Source: Paraburkholderia monticola (GTDB taxonomy: Bacteria; Pseudomonadota; Gammaproteobacteria; Burkholderiales; Burkholderiaceae). Taken from it: a stretch of DNA of 64,000 bases. Position numbers and translations under genes: made by a program. Below, in pieces: positions 35,480 through 45,161 of this stretch (within the stretch, counting starts at the first letter, position 1; each line of letters opens with the position of its first letter). The notes below the pieces were generated by a model, which was not told the origin of the DNA, made no database searches, and saw only the letters and a list, made by a program, of their open reading frames with translations. Location of the stretch: contig NZ_LRBG01000031.1 in assembly GCF_001580545.1 (NCBI RefSeq), positions 62,001 through 126,000 on the forward strand, given 5' to 3'.

Positions 35480-36094
35480 TCACGCGTACCGCGCAAGAAA
35501 CATATCCGCCGCCGCTTCCGCGATCCGCTTCTGTTCGTCGGCATCGAGCGGCACTTGCCCCATCGCCACCTGCGGCCAGAAAGCAAAACCCTTCACGAGC
35601 ACCTGCAACTGCAGTGCCGCGAAGACGGGATCGTCGGTCTTGATGCGCCCGTCGGCGGCGGCCGCCCGGACCCACGCCGTCAGATCTTCCTCGCGTTCTC
35701 CCATCCGGGCGACCATATCCCGCGCGCGCTCCGGTGCATGGATGCCAGCCGCGATGGCCACCCGTGCAAGCGATAAAAAAGACTCGTCGTGAAGCAGACG
35801 CAGCTTGCGCTCCAACAGGTCGAGCAACTGCGCACGCAAGGGGGTGTCGGCACGATAGGCGGGCGCATCGCCGTCCTGGCTCGCGTCCCACAGTTGATGC
35901 AGAATCGCCGCGAACAGCGCTTCCTTGCTGGGGAAATGGTTATAGACCGTGCGCTTCGAGACGTTCGCGCGGGCGGCGATACGGTCCATGCTGGTCGCGT
36001 CGTAACCGGCCGCGAGGAATTCCTCGATCGCGGCGCCGACGATCGCGAGGCGCTTACGGTCCGTCAGACGTTGAGGGGTGGTACTGGATTCCAT
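35480..36094 (-). CDS. TetR-family repressor
   Basis: A 204-residue TetR/AcrR regulator. The N-terminal HTH is well conserved (AIEEFLAAGYDATSMDRIA, then ANVSKRTVYNHFPSKEALF), and the C-terminal helical domain resembles TetR_C types with an FWPQ region. It is divergent from the metallo-hydrolase gene at 36180 with only 85 bases between them, and that gap has two palindromes. It therefore most likely represses both itself and the hydrolase. The ligand is unknown. Confidence 0.9.
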   Translation of the reverse strand: MESSTTPQRLTDRKRLAIVGAAIEEFLAAGYDATSMDRIAARANVSKRTVYNHFPSKEALFAAILHQLWDASQDGDAPAYRADTPLRAQLLDLLERKLRLLHDESFLSLARVAIAAGIHAPERARDMVARMGEREEDLTAWVRAAAADGRIKTDDPVFAALQLQVLVKGFAFWPQVAMGQVPLDADEQKRIAEAAADMFLARYA

Positions 36095-36105
36095 GCAACG
36101 AATTT

Positions 36106-36121
36106 TACACTGGCCAGTTTA
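36106..36121. promoter_or_regulatory. Candidate TetR operator 1
   Basis: TACACTGGCCAGTTTA is a near-palindrome (core ACTGGCCAGT perfect, one mismatch per flank) 12 bases from the TetR start. It shares the ACACT half-site with the second palindrome in the same gap. Confidence 0.6.
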
Positions 36122-36139
36122 CTTTTCTCAAAAATAAAC

Positions 36140-36155
36140 TACACTGCCGAGTGTA
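36140..36155. promoter_or_regulatory. Candidate TetR operator 2
   Basis: TACACT-GCCG-AGTGTA is a perfect inverted repeat 25 bases before the hydrolase ATG. With operator 1, 34 bases away centre to centre, it forms a typical two-site TetR promoter. Confidence 0.62.
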
Positions 36156-36179
36156 CATTTTCTCCGGAAGACCCACTTC

Positions 36180-37319
36180 ATGACGTCGCTTCCCGCCTTT
36201 GTCCGCCGTATGCTCGGCGTGAACGCCGTGCAACGTAGTCGCGCGCTGTTCAGCCTGTCGTCACAGCATGACGGCGAGCGCTTTCGCAACGTCAAGCCGC
36301 GTCCAGCGCAAGGTCTGCGCAAGACCTTGGGCCTCGCGTGGACGGTGCTGTTCAACAAGCCGCGCGGCACCGTGCCGAACGACGCCCTGCCGGTCGAAAC
36401 GCTGACGCGCGCGCAACTCGACGCGGCGCCCGACCGCAGCCTGTACCGGCTCGGTCATTCGACGATGCTGCTGAAGCTGCGCGGCAAGTTCTGGCTGACC
36501 GACCCGGTGTTCGCCGAGCGGGCTTCGCCGTTCCGCAATCTCGGTCCGAAGCGCTTTCACGCGCCGCCGATCGCACTCGCGGATTTGCCGCCGCTGGACG
36601 GCGTGATCCTCTCGCACGATCACTACGACCATCTCGACCGCGACACCGTCCTCGCGCTGGCCGGGCGCACCGAGGTGTTTCTGACGCCGCTCGGCGTCGG
36701 CGATCGATTGATCGAATGGGGCATCGACGCGGCAAAGGTGCGGCAGTTCGACTGGTGGCAGGGCACCCAGGTCGAGGGCATCCAGTTCACCGCGACGCCC
36801 GCGCAGCACTTCTCCGGGCGCAGCCTGTTCGATGGCAACCGCACGTTGTGGGCATCGTGGGTGATCGTCGATGAGGATTTACGCGTCTTCTTTAGCGGCG
36901 ACACCGGGTACTTCGAGGGTTTCAGCATGATCGGCGAGCGGCTCGGACCATTCGACGTCACGTTGATCGAAACCGGTGCGTACGACGCGATGTGGCCGTA
37001 CGTTCATATGCAGCCCGAAGAAACCGTGCAGGCGCATATCGACCTGCGCGGTCGCTGGCTCGTGCCGATTCACAACGGCACCTTCGACCTCGCGATGCAT
37101 CGCTGGCAGGAGCCGTTCGAAAGGGTCACGGGACTGGCGCTCGCGCGCGGCGTCGCGCTGTCGACACCGCGCATGGGCGAGCGGCTCGACCTGCAGGCGG
37201 TGCATCGCGGCGAACGCTGGTGGCGCGACGTCGCGGAAACTCTCGTTGCGCCGAAGGCCGCGTGGCGGTGGTGCGCGTCGCGTCAAGCGGGGGGAGAGGA
37301 GTCTTCCCTGGGGCGCTAG
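36180..37319 (+). CDS. Metallo-beta-lactamase fold hydrolase, NAPE-PLD/RomA-like
   Basis: A 379-residue zinc hydrolase of the metallo-beta-lactamase superfamily. The metal motif is LSHDHYDHLD (HxHxDH), preceded by YRLGHSTMLLKLRGKFWLTD and followed by TPAQHFSGR, FSGDTGY and a late His (VPIHNGTFDL). This layout matches the UlaG/RomA/NAPE-PLD-like group, whose members hydrolyse phospholipid or lactone substrates; in relatives romA alters outer-membrane permeability. Residues 1-45 form an N-terminal extension. It is divergent from the TetR gene that likely represses it. Confidence 0.84.
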   Translation: MTSLPAFVRRMLGVNAVQRSRALFSLSSQHDGERFRNVKPRPAQGLRKTLGLAWTVLFNKPRGTVPNDALPVETLTRAQLDAAPDRSLYRLGHSTMLLKLRGKFWLTDPVFAERASPFRNLGPKRFHAPPIALADLPPLDGVILSHDHYDHLDRDTVLALAGRTEVFLTPLGVGDRLIEWGIDAAKVRQFDWWQGTQVEGIQFTATPAQHFSGRSLFDGNRTLWASWVIVDEDLRVFFSGDTGYFEGFSMIGERLGPFDVTLIETGAYDAMWPYVHMQPEETVQAHIDLRGRWLVPIHNGTFDLAMHRWQEPFERVTGLALARGVALSTPRMGERLDLQAVHRGERWWRDVAETLVAPKAAWRWCASRQAGGEESSLGR

Positions 37320-37329
37320 GACGCGCAAT

Positions 37330-37362
37330 CGCCGATCTGCGGCCTAGTTCTTCAGATCGGCG
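37330..37362. terminator. Bidirectional terminator-like hairpin
   Basis: CGCCGATCTG (37330-37339) and CAGATCGGCG (37353-37362) form a perfect 10-bp stem around a 13-base loop. It straddles the end of the minus-strand LysR gene, whose stop is in the loop, just after the hydrolase stop. It probably terminates both convergent transcripts. Confidence 0.55.
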
Positions 37363-38207
37363 AGAATGTGTTCCGCCAGAAAATCGCAGGGTGGGCGTTT
37401 CGAACCGGCACTTCGCGCCAGCACGACTTCAAGCGTGCCGATTTCGGGCAGGCCATTCGCCGCGCCCAGCAGCGAGAAATGCGCCGGTACCGCGCATTTC
37501 GCCAACGGCGTGACCGCCAGTCCGGCCTCCGCCATCGTCAGCAGCCCCAGCAGGCTCGGACTCTCATATGACGTTCGATACGGGATGCGGGCGCGCTCCA
37601 GACTTCGTATCGCCTTCTCTCTGGCGACGCTGCCGGGGAAGAAGACGGCGATGGGCAAGGGCCTTTCGCGCCAGATTTCGGTCGCGCCAGGCGCGGCCGC
37701 CCAGACCATCGGTTCGTGGCGCAGGAACTCGCCGTGCAAGCCTTTCACGCGCGTGGCGCAGACCAGATCGACGGTGCCGTCCTTCAACATGGGTTCGAGC
37801 GCGACGCTTGGCAGCCCCACCACCTGAATCTCCACTTTGGGGTAGGTCGCCGAGAATTTCTTCAGGATGGGTGGGAACAGCGACGTCGCATAGTCGTCCG
37901 GCACGCCGATTACCACGCGTCCGGTGACGTCGGGGCGCACCACCGCGGCCCACGCCTCGTCACGCAGCGCGATCATCCGTCGTGCGTAGGTCAGCAGCAT
38001 TTCACCGTCCTGCGTCGGCACCACGCTGCGCGGCTTGCGAACGAACAGCGCCTTGCCGAGCGCCGTCTCGAGCGTCTTGATCTGCATGCTCACCGCCGAT
38101 TGCGAGCGATGTACGACTTGCGCCGCCCGACTGATCGTGCCGGTGTCCGCCACCGCGATCAGCATCGACAGCACGTCCAGGTCGAGCGCCTTCATTTCCG
38201 TTGTCAT
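37344..38207 (-). CDS. LysR-family regulator divergent from an alpha/beta hydrolase
   Basis: A 287-residue LysR regulator with HTH TISRAAQVVHRSQSAVSMQI and a standard effector domain (TGRVVIGVPDDYATSLFPPI). An in-frame ATG four codons in (38195) is an alternative start. It is divergent from the hydrolase gene at 38305 with a 97-base AT-rich gap, the usual layout for a LysR activator and its target. The tail of the gene contributes one arm of the terminator hairpin. Confidence 0.87.
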   Translation of the reverse strand: MTTEMKALDLDVLSMLIAVADTGTISRAAQVVHRSQSAVSMQIKTLETALGKALFVRKPRSVVPTQDGEMLLTYARRMIALRDEAWAAVVRPDVTGRVVIGVPDDYATSLFPPILKKFSATYPKVEIQVVGLPSVALEPMLKDGTVDLVCATRVKGLHGEFLRHEPMVWAAAPGATEIWRERPLPIAVFFPGSVAREKAIRSLERARIPYRTSYESPSLLGLLTMAEAGLAVTPLAKCAVPAHFSLLGAANGLPEIGTLEVVLARSAGSKRPPCDFLAEHILADLKN

Positions 38208-38304
38208 GTTCGGTGGTATCAGAAAAATAGATCGATTCCATCAATATTATGCGATTTTCTTTTGTCAGCACAGCATCGATAGTGTCGCCAAAAGGAGCGC
38301 TGTG

Positions 38305-39168
38305 ATGAATGCACGTACTAGCCCATCGATTCTGGCCTCGGTTTATGGCGCGGCTGCGCCGTCGTTTGTGACCACCGCATCGAGTCTTGCCGTACCGTAC
38401 GTCGAGCGCGGGCAGGGCGAGCCCATGGTATTCGTGCACGGCTCGCTGTGTGACTATCGCTATTGGGACGCCCAGATGGCCTCCCTGTCAGGCCGCTTTC
38501 ACTGCTTTGCGCCCAGCTTGAGCCACTACTGGCCCGAGGTCGACGCGTTTGGGCGCAGCGAATTCAGCTGGGAGGCGCACGTCGAGGAGATTGCCGAATT
38601 CATCACGGCGCTCGAGCTTGCTCCTGTGCATCTGGTTGGTCACTCGCGCGGCGGCTGCGTGGCTTTTCATCTGGCGCGCGAATATCCGCGCCTCGTGAAA
38701 ACGCTGACGCTAGCCGATCCTGGCGGCCCGCTGCAAACCGAATCGAGGGGTCAGTCCGCGTCCATGCCGCCGGCGACCAACGTCTTGCGAACCCGTGTCG
38801 CCGAACTGATCCAGCGCGGCGAGTTCGACGCGGGCCTGTCGATGTTCGTGGATTCCGTCAGCATGCCGGGCTTCTGGAGCAAAAGCCCGGAGAGTTTTCG
38901 TCGCATGGCGCTCGACAACGCGCTCACGCTGCCCAAGCAGTTGCTCGATCCGCTTCCCGCTTATTCGCCGGAAGCGGCCCGGGATATCAAGTGCCGTACG
39001 TTGCTGATCGACGGCGAGAAAAGTCCTCGCATGTTCCGCAATACCGTCGACAAGCTGGAACAGTGGATCGAGTTTGCCGAACGTGAAACGATCGGCGGCG
39101 CGTCGCATGGGATGAACGTCGCGAGACCGGATGCATTCAACCGGGCGGTCACGGCTTTCGCGGCGTAG
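38305..39168 (+). CDS. Alpha/beta-fold hydrolase
   Basis: A 287-residue alpha/beta hydrolase. The oxyanion-type motif VFVHGSLCDYRYW is near residue 43, the nucleophile elbow is GHSRGG (Ser114), an Asp lies in TLLIDGEKSP and the catalytic His is in GGASHGMN (about 268). It could be an esterase, lactonase or ring-opening C-C hydrolase; sequence does not decide. AAAGGAG before the ATG at 38305 fixes the start, although the open frame extends further upstream through the promoter. It is probably activated by the divergent LysR. Confidence 0.86.
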   Translation: MNARTSPSILASVYGAAAPSFVTTASSLAVPYVERGQGEPMVFVHGSLCDYRYWDAQMASLSGRFHCFAPSLSHYWPEVDAFGRSEFSWEAHVEEIAEFITALELAPVHLVGHSRGGCVAFHLAREYPRLVKTLTLADPGGPLQTESRGQSASMPPATNVLRTRVAELIQRGEFDAGLSMFVDSVSMPGFWSKSPESFRRMALDNALTLPKQLLDPLPAYSPEAARDIKCRTLLIDGEKSPRMFRNTVDKLEQWIEFAERETIGGASHGMNVARPDAFNRAVTAFAA

Positions 39169-39174
39169 TCCGCC

Positions 39175-39191
39175 CGGCGCATCGGGCGCCG
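39175..39191. terminator. Terminator-like hairpin between convergent genes
   Basis: CGGCGC-ATCGG-GCGCCG forms a 6-bp GC stem with a five-base loop in the 24-base gap between the hydrolase and the livF-type gene. It has no T-run. Confidence 0.4.
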
Positions 39192-39192
39192 C

Positions 39193-40653
<1,461 letters not shown>

Positions 40654-40657
<4 letters not shown>

Positions 40658-41667
40658 GGGTTGCCCCCGCTGCGACGGAACCATGTCCACGGACGCACGA
40701 GGCGCTCGTGACCGACGATCACGATGATCACCAGCAGCAGCCCGATCCAGAACTGCCAGTATTGCGGCGTGATGTCCGCCAGCTGGTCCTGCATGAATCT
40801 GAATACCACTGCGCCGATGATGCCGCCATACAGATAGCCCGCGCCGCCAATCATCAGCATCAGCAGCACGTCGGCCGAGCGGTGGAAGTCGAGCACGTCG
40901 AGCGATGCGAAGCCCGTGGTCTGCGCGAGCAGGGCGCCGGCCACGCCCGCGTAGGCAGCGCTCAACGTGTACACGGCGGTACGGCGCAGGTTGACCGGCA
41001 CGCCCATGGCCGCCGCGCGCAGCGGATTCTGGCGGATCACCTGCAGCGACATGCCGAATGGCGACTTCACCACGGCGCGCGCAACTACGAACAGCACGAA
41101 CAGCGTGACGATCGAGTAGAGGTAGGCCACCTTGCCGAACAGATCGAACTCGATATGCCCGAAGAGCGGCACCATCGGCACGCCCGTCATGCCGTCGGCG
41201 CCGCCGGTGAGCCAGCTCAGCTTGTTGGCCAGTTCATGCAGGATGGAGGCCACGCCCAGCGTCACCATCAGGCGCGTGAGGTCCGAACCGCGCATCACCA
41301 GCACGCTCGTGAGCAGGCCCGTCAGCGCCGACACCCCGCACGAGAGCAGCATGCCCAGCAGCGGATCCACATTGAAGTGCTTGGCCAGCAGCGCGGCCGA
41401 ATAGGCGCCGAGACCGAAAAAGGCCGCATGGCCCAGCGAGACGATGCCGGTGTAGCCGAGGATCAAGTCGAGCGATACCGCGAACAACGCAAGGATCGCC
41501 ATCTCGTTGAGCAACAGGTAGTTATTCAGCGGTATCAGGCTGACGCCCAGGGCCACGATCCAGAAGATGATTTCCACGGGGCGCCAGCGCGACCACTGCC
41601 TGCCCATGCTGCGGACTTCGGGCGCAAGCGCCGATGTGCCCGTTTCGCTAGAAGTTGCCGACTTCAT
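40654..41667 (-). CDS. livM: Branched-chain amino acid-type ABC importer permease LivM
   Basis: A 337-residue membrane permease of the LivM class with about nine hydrophobic segments. Landmarks include LNNYLLLNEMAILALFAVSL, GYTGIVSLGHAAFFGLGAY and a cytoplasmic EAA-like loop near the RQNPLRAAAMGVPVNLRR block. The N-terminal 40 residues are polar. The start at 41667 lies in an ATGA with livH. With LivH it forms the translocation channel for an amino acid, or for a related carboxylate or amide, since many Liv-type systems import other compounds. Confidence 0.92.
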
Positions 41668-42524
41668 TTGCCCCCCGCCCTGACGAACAGGCCTTGTGGT
41701 CGCCACATCAGGGTGATGATCATGACGCCGTAGATGATGAACGCCCCCAGATCGGGGATGTAGTACTTGCCCGCCACGTCGGCGATGCCCAGCAGCAGCG
41801 AGGCCAGCAACGGACCGGTCAGCGAGGTCGTGCCGCCTACCGCGACTACGACCAGGAAATAGATCATGAACTTGAGCGGGAAGATCGGATCGAGGCCGAG
41901 CATGTTCGCGCCCAGCGCGCCCCCGAGGCCGGCGAGGCCCGAACCGAAGGCGAAGGTGGTCAGAAACACGACGTTGATGTTGATGCCGAGGCCGCTCGCC
42001 GCGCGCGGATCATCGACCGCTGCGCGCAGTTGGCTGCCAAAGCGCGTCCGGGTCAGAATCAGCTGAAGCGCGATGACGAGCACCACGCAGACGAGGATCA
42101 CGAACAACCGGTAGTAACCGATGCCGATGCCGGCGAATACCGTGCGGCCCTGGAGCCACTGCGGCAGGTTCAGGAACTGCTGGGTCGAGCCCATGAAGTA
42201 GTCGACCGTCGCGATGGCCATGAAGGTCAGCCCGATCGTAAACAGCACCTGGTTGAGCTCGGATTGCCCATACACCCGCTTGTAGAGCGTGCGTTCGAGG
42301 ATGCCGCCCAGCACGGCCGAGGCGACGAACGCAAGCGGCAATGCGCAAAAGAAGGGGACGCCCAGACGCGACATGGCGAGCACCGTGGCGTAGCCGCCCA
42401 CCATGGCGAAGGCGCCGTGCGCGAGATTGACGAAGTTCATCAACCCCAGCGTGATGGCCAGACCGCTCGCCAGCACGAACAGAAGCATGCCGTAGGCGAT
42501 ACCGTCGAAGAGAATGGTTAGCAT
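41664..42524 (-). CDS. livH: Branched-chain amino acid-type ABC importer permease LivH
   Basis: A 286-residue LivH-class permease with about eight hydrophobic segments: ILFDGIAYGMLLFVLASGLA, GLMNFVNLAHGAFAMVGGY and the family loop RFGSQLRAAVDDPRAASGLG. It is translated in overlap with livM. It is separated from the upstream binding-protein gene by 96 bases holding a strong hairpin, a usual way to make more binding protein than permease. The start follows from the standard family N terminus. Confidence 0.92.
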   Translation of the reverse strand: MLTILFDGIAYGMLLFVLASGLAITLGLMNFVNLAHGAFAMVGGYATVLAMSRLGVPFFCALPLAFVASAVLGGILERTLYKRVYGQSELNQVLFTIGLTFMAIATVDYFMGSTQQFLNLPQWLQGRTVFAGIGIGYYRLFVILVCVVLVIALQLILTRTRFGSQLRAAVDDPRAASGLGININVVFLTTFAFGSGLAGLGGALGANMLGLDPIFPLKFMIYFLVVVAVGGTTSLTGPLLASLLLGIADVAGKYYIPDLGAFIIYGVMIITLMWRPQGLFVRAGGK

Positions 42525-42542
42525 GAGTTTTTACCACCGAAA

Positions 42543-42575
42543 CGCCGCGCCCCTGGCAGTGCGAGGGGCGCGGCG
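42543..42575 (-). terminator. Strong intercistronic hairpin between the binding-protein and livH genes
   Basis: CGCCGCGCCCCT (42543-42554) pairs perfectly with AGGGGCGCGGCG (42564-42575) around a nine-base loop, a 12-bp GC-rich stem. It follows the minus-strand binding-protein stop and precedes livH. A weak TTT follows on the transcript strand. It probably acts as a partial terminator or stabilises the 3' end of the binding-protein mRNA. Confidence 0.6.
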
Positions 42576-42620
42576 GGCAAGTCGGAGCATCTGGATACTG
42601 CCTGCCTCACTGTGGCGAGG

Positions 42621-43796
42621 TTATTTGATCTTGGCCGGATCCTTGACGGCCTCGACCTTGTCGAACGGCACATTGAACAGCTGGCCATTCACCCGTTCCG
42701 TCCGGGTGATGTACACGTTCTGGATCATCTCGCGCGTCTGCGCATCAAGCTCCACCGGACCGCGCGGGCTGTTCCATTTCTGCCCCTTCATGGCAGCCAG
42801 CAGCTTGTCGCCATTGGTGTCGCCCTTGGTGGCTTCCAGCGCCGCGTAGATCAGATGCATGCCGTCATAAGCGCCGACGCTGTGGAAGTTCGGTCGCATG
42901 CCGGGGTTGGCTTTTTCGAAGGCGGCAACGTAGGCGCGGTTCTCGGGATTGTCGAGCGCGGCCGTGTAGTGCATCGATGTCACCGTGCCCAGCGCCACAT
43001 CGCCCATGCCGTTCAGGATGTCGTCGTCGACCACGTCGCCGGTACCGATCAGTTTGATGCCCTGCTTGCTCAGGCCTCGCTCGGCGAACTGCTTCATGAA
43101 CACGGCACCGGCGCCCGACGGCACGAAGATGAACAGCGCATCGGGCTTGAGGTCGGCGACCTTCTGCAGGAACGGCGAGAAGTCCGGGTTGGCGACCGGC
43201 ACGCGCAGTTGCTCGACGACGCTGCCGCCTTCCGCTTCGAACACCTTCTTGAAGGAGTTCTGCGCGTCGATGCCGGGACCGTAGTCGGCCACCAGCGTGA
43301 CCACCTTCTTGATCCCGTTCTTCGGCGCCCAACGGGCGATGCCCAAGGTGTTTTGCGGCAGCGTGAAGCCCGAGCGCACGATGTAAGGCGACTGCTCCGT
43401 GATCATCGCGGTGGCCGCGGCCATCACGACCATCGGCACCTTCGCCTGGGTCGCGAGCGGGGCGGCGGCGAGAGCCAGCGGAGTCAGCCCGAAGCCGGCC
43501 AGCACGGCGACGTGATCCTTGACGATCAACTCCTGCGCGAGGCGCTTGGTGGTGTCCGGAACGTTGGTGTCGTCCTTCAGAATGACCTGGATTTTCTTGC
43601 CCGCGACCGTGTCGCCGTGCTGGGCCATATACAGCTTGACCGCCGCGTCGATCTGGCGGCCCGTGGAAGCGAACGGGCCGCTCATCGGAACGATGAGTCC
43701 GATCTTGACCACATCGTCCGCATGGGCGAGTACGCTCGAACCTGCCAGCACGAGCGCGGCCGCGGCCTTGAGCAAAGTGCGCTTTTTGTTTTGCAT
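42621..43796 (-). CDS. Branched-chain amino acid-type periplasmic binding protein
   Basis: A 391-residue LivK-like (type I) periplasmic binding protein. A signal peptide (MQNKKRTLLKAAAALVLAGS, cleavage after AHA) is followed by the canonical VVKIGLIVPMSGPFASTGRQ. Internal landmarks are ELIVKDHVAVLAGFGLTPLA and LVADYGPGIDAQNSF. AAGGAAA precedes the ATG. It is the first gene of the operon that continues with livHMGF past the hairpin. Ligand is not readable from sequence; aromatic acids, amides and branched-chain amino acids are all taken by this family. Confidence 0.92.
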   Translation of the reverse strand: MQNKKRTLLKAAAALVLAGSSVLAHADDVVKIGLIVPMSGPFASTGRQIDAAVKLYMAQHGDTVAGKKIQVILKDDTNVPDTTKRLAQELIVKDHVAVLAGFGLTPLALAAAPLATQAKVPMVVMAAATAMITEQSPYIVRSGFTLPQNTLGIARWAPKNGIKKVVTLVADYGPGIDAQNSFKKVFEAEGGSVVEQLRVPVANPDFSPFLQKVADLKPDALFIFVPSGAGAVFMKQFAERGLSKQGIKLIGTGDVVDDDILNGMGDVALGTVTSMHYTAALDNPENRAYVAAFEKANPGMRPNFHSVGAYDGMHLIYAALEATKGDTNGDKLLAAMKGQKWNSPRGPVELDAQTREMIQNVYITRTERVNGQLFNVPFDKVEAVKDPAKIK

Positions 43797-44744
43797 TCGA
43801 TTTCCTTGCTAACGAACCACGTAACAACGTTGAAAATCGGACCCCTCGATCATGGCTGGGAGAACGCGGTGAGCGGGATCCGGCGTAACGGTTTGCACAC
43901 CCGAAGCTGGGGTTGGTCTGGTCGGTTGGGAGTCGGGGCGGTCACGGCGAATGCGGCAGTGAGCCTGCCAGTGGCTAGTGACTGTGCTTGTTCTTTTCGC
44001 GGGGACGGCGTACGGGATCGACATAGCCGTAGTGGGCGGGGCGCGCTCGCACTTGGACCAGCGGTAGACCGGGTCGGGCGGATAAGGCGTTGACGTCAAT
44101 CATCTTGCATCCGAACATCTCTTGTCCCCTCTACGGAGGCCTCTCGATTGTGTTCTGCTCGCCCGTGAAACCGTCCGGCGATGCCGGCGGCACAGGTATT
44201 TTGGTTCGCTTTTCCGCGCGTTTTTCGACACGCCGATTTGACGGTCGCCCCTTCGCCGCGGAAGACGCGCGCCGTCTTGGGCGCGCATGCGATGGCCGCG
44301 GATGGCGGCATGCTGGTCAAGGCTGATCGCCCGCCGTTCGCACCCAGCACGATAAGCACGCGCGCCGTGGGTTGAAAGAGCGGGTTAACCACATACGAAT
44401 GCTTCAGGGCGCATCGCGCATTGCCGAACGCGCACGCGGGGAGGGGCGATGAGACTGTTGCGTAGCCACGCCTGGCTGGTCTTGATGGACCTCGTGGGCG
44501 AGGCTTCCATGCTGCCGCTGGCGTTCTATCGCGTCGACCGCGATAAGCAAATTCGATACCCCCGGAAAGAAATCGCAACCCCCGGATGCCGCCATTCGGC
44601 GGCACGCGGCCAGCCGACCAACGCAAAGCGCAGCGACACTCGATTTTGATATCGCTTTTACACACCTGGTCCGAAGTTTTTCTGCGTCTTGATATCGCGG
44701 ATGCTGAAATGGAAAACAGGAAATTCCTTCGGTCGAGGTTGAAG
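43797..44744. other. Gene-poor interval between the livK-type gene and the stress-protein gene
   Basis: This 948-base interval has no gene of ordinary size that I can support. It contains the promoter of the minus-strand importer operon, a possible 47-residue gene (43975-44118) and several short frames on both strands without recognisable motifs. A well-placed GGGGAGGGG before an ATG at 44449 opens a 66-residue frame of no known type. It may contain decayed coding sequence. Confidence 0.4.
43975..44118 (-). CDS. Possible 47-residue basic small protein
   Basis: A 47-codon frame with GAGGGGACAAG before its ATG and a genome-typical codon pattern. The C-terminal half is striking: RARPAHYGYVDPVRRPREKN, highly basic and aromatic. 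An internal ATG (44103) is another possible start. It lies 178 bases upstream of the livK-type gene on the same strand. No family is recognised, and frames of this size need comparative support before they are accepted. Confidence 0.4.
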   Translation of the reverse strand: MFGCKMIDVNALSARPGLPLVQVRARPAHYGYVDPVRRPREKNKHSH

Positions 44745-45161
44745 ATGTTGACGCTGCTGATCCCGGTGCTGTGCAAGGAAGGCGCGCTCGAAGCCGCGCG
44801 CCACGCCGCGTTTCTGTTCGCTGAAAAATGCGTGGCGCGGGTGCAGTTGGTCGAGGTGCTCGAGGAAGTGGAGAAAGGGCGCGCGGTTGCGTACCAGTCG
44901 CCCGCGGCGCTGCGGCGACGCGAGAAGTCATCGATGCGTGATGCGCTGACGCGCACTTGCGCAGTCCTCGACGATGCTGGTGTGCCCTACACCTGGAAGC
45001 GCGTTTTCGGGCCGCCTGAAAAGACCATCGCCGTTTATGCCGCGACGAATGGCGCAGACGTGGTGGTGCTCGATGCGAGTGGCCTTGGCTTCTTCCGGAA
45101 GTGGGGCTTGCTCGCGAAGCTGTGGCGGTTGAGTCCCAAGCCCATCACGATGCTGCATTGA
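44745..45161 (+). CDS. Universal stress protein (UspA) family, small
   Basis: A 138-residue protein with the UspA fold pattern: an N-terminal MLTLLIPVLCKEGALEAARH strand-helix, a middle VPYTWKRVFGPPEKTIAVYA segment and an end of GADVVVLDASGLGFF followed by SPKPITMLH. The classic ATP-binding GxxGxxG(S/T) loop is not clear: GLGFFRKWGLL stands in its place, so it may be a non-nucleotide-binding member. GAGG seven bases before the ATG at 44745 supports the start, with an alternative at 44709. Its 3' end overlaps the convergent LacI gene by 17 bases. Confidence 0.72.
   Translation: MLTLLIPVLCKEGALEAARHAAFLFAEKCVARVQLVEVLEEVEKGRAVAYQSPAALRRREKSSMRDALTRTCAVLDDAGVPYTWKRVFGPPEKTIAVYAATNGADVVVLDASGLGFFRKWGLLAKLWRLSPKPITMLH

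Noticed and set aside
44449..44649. 66-codon frame with a strong GGGGAGGGG upstream
   Set aside because: The ribosome binding site is good, but the translation shows no family and the codon pattern degrades after residue 30; left as possible decayed coding.
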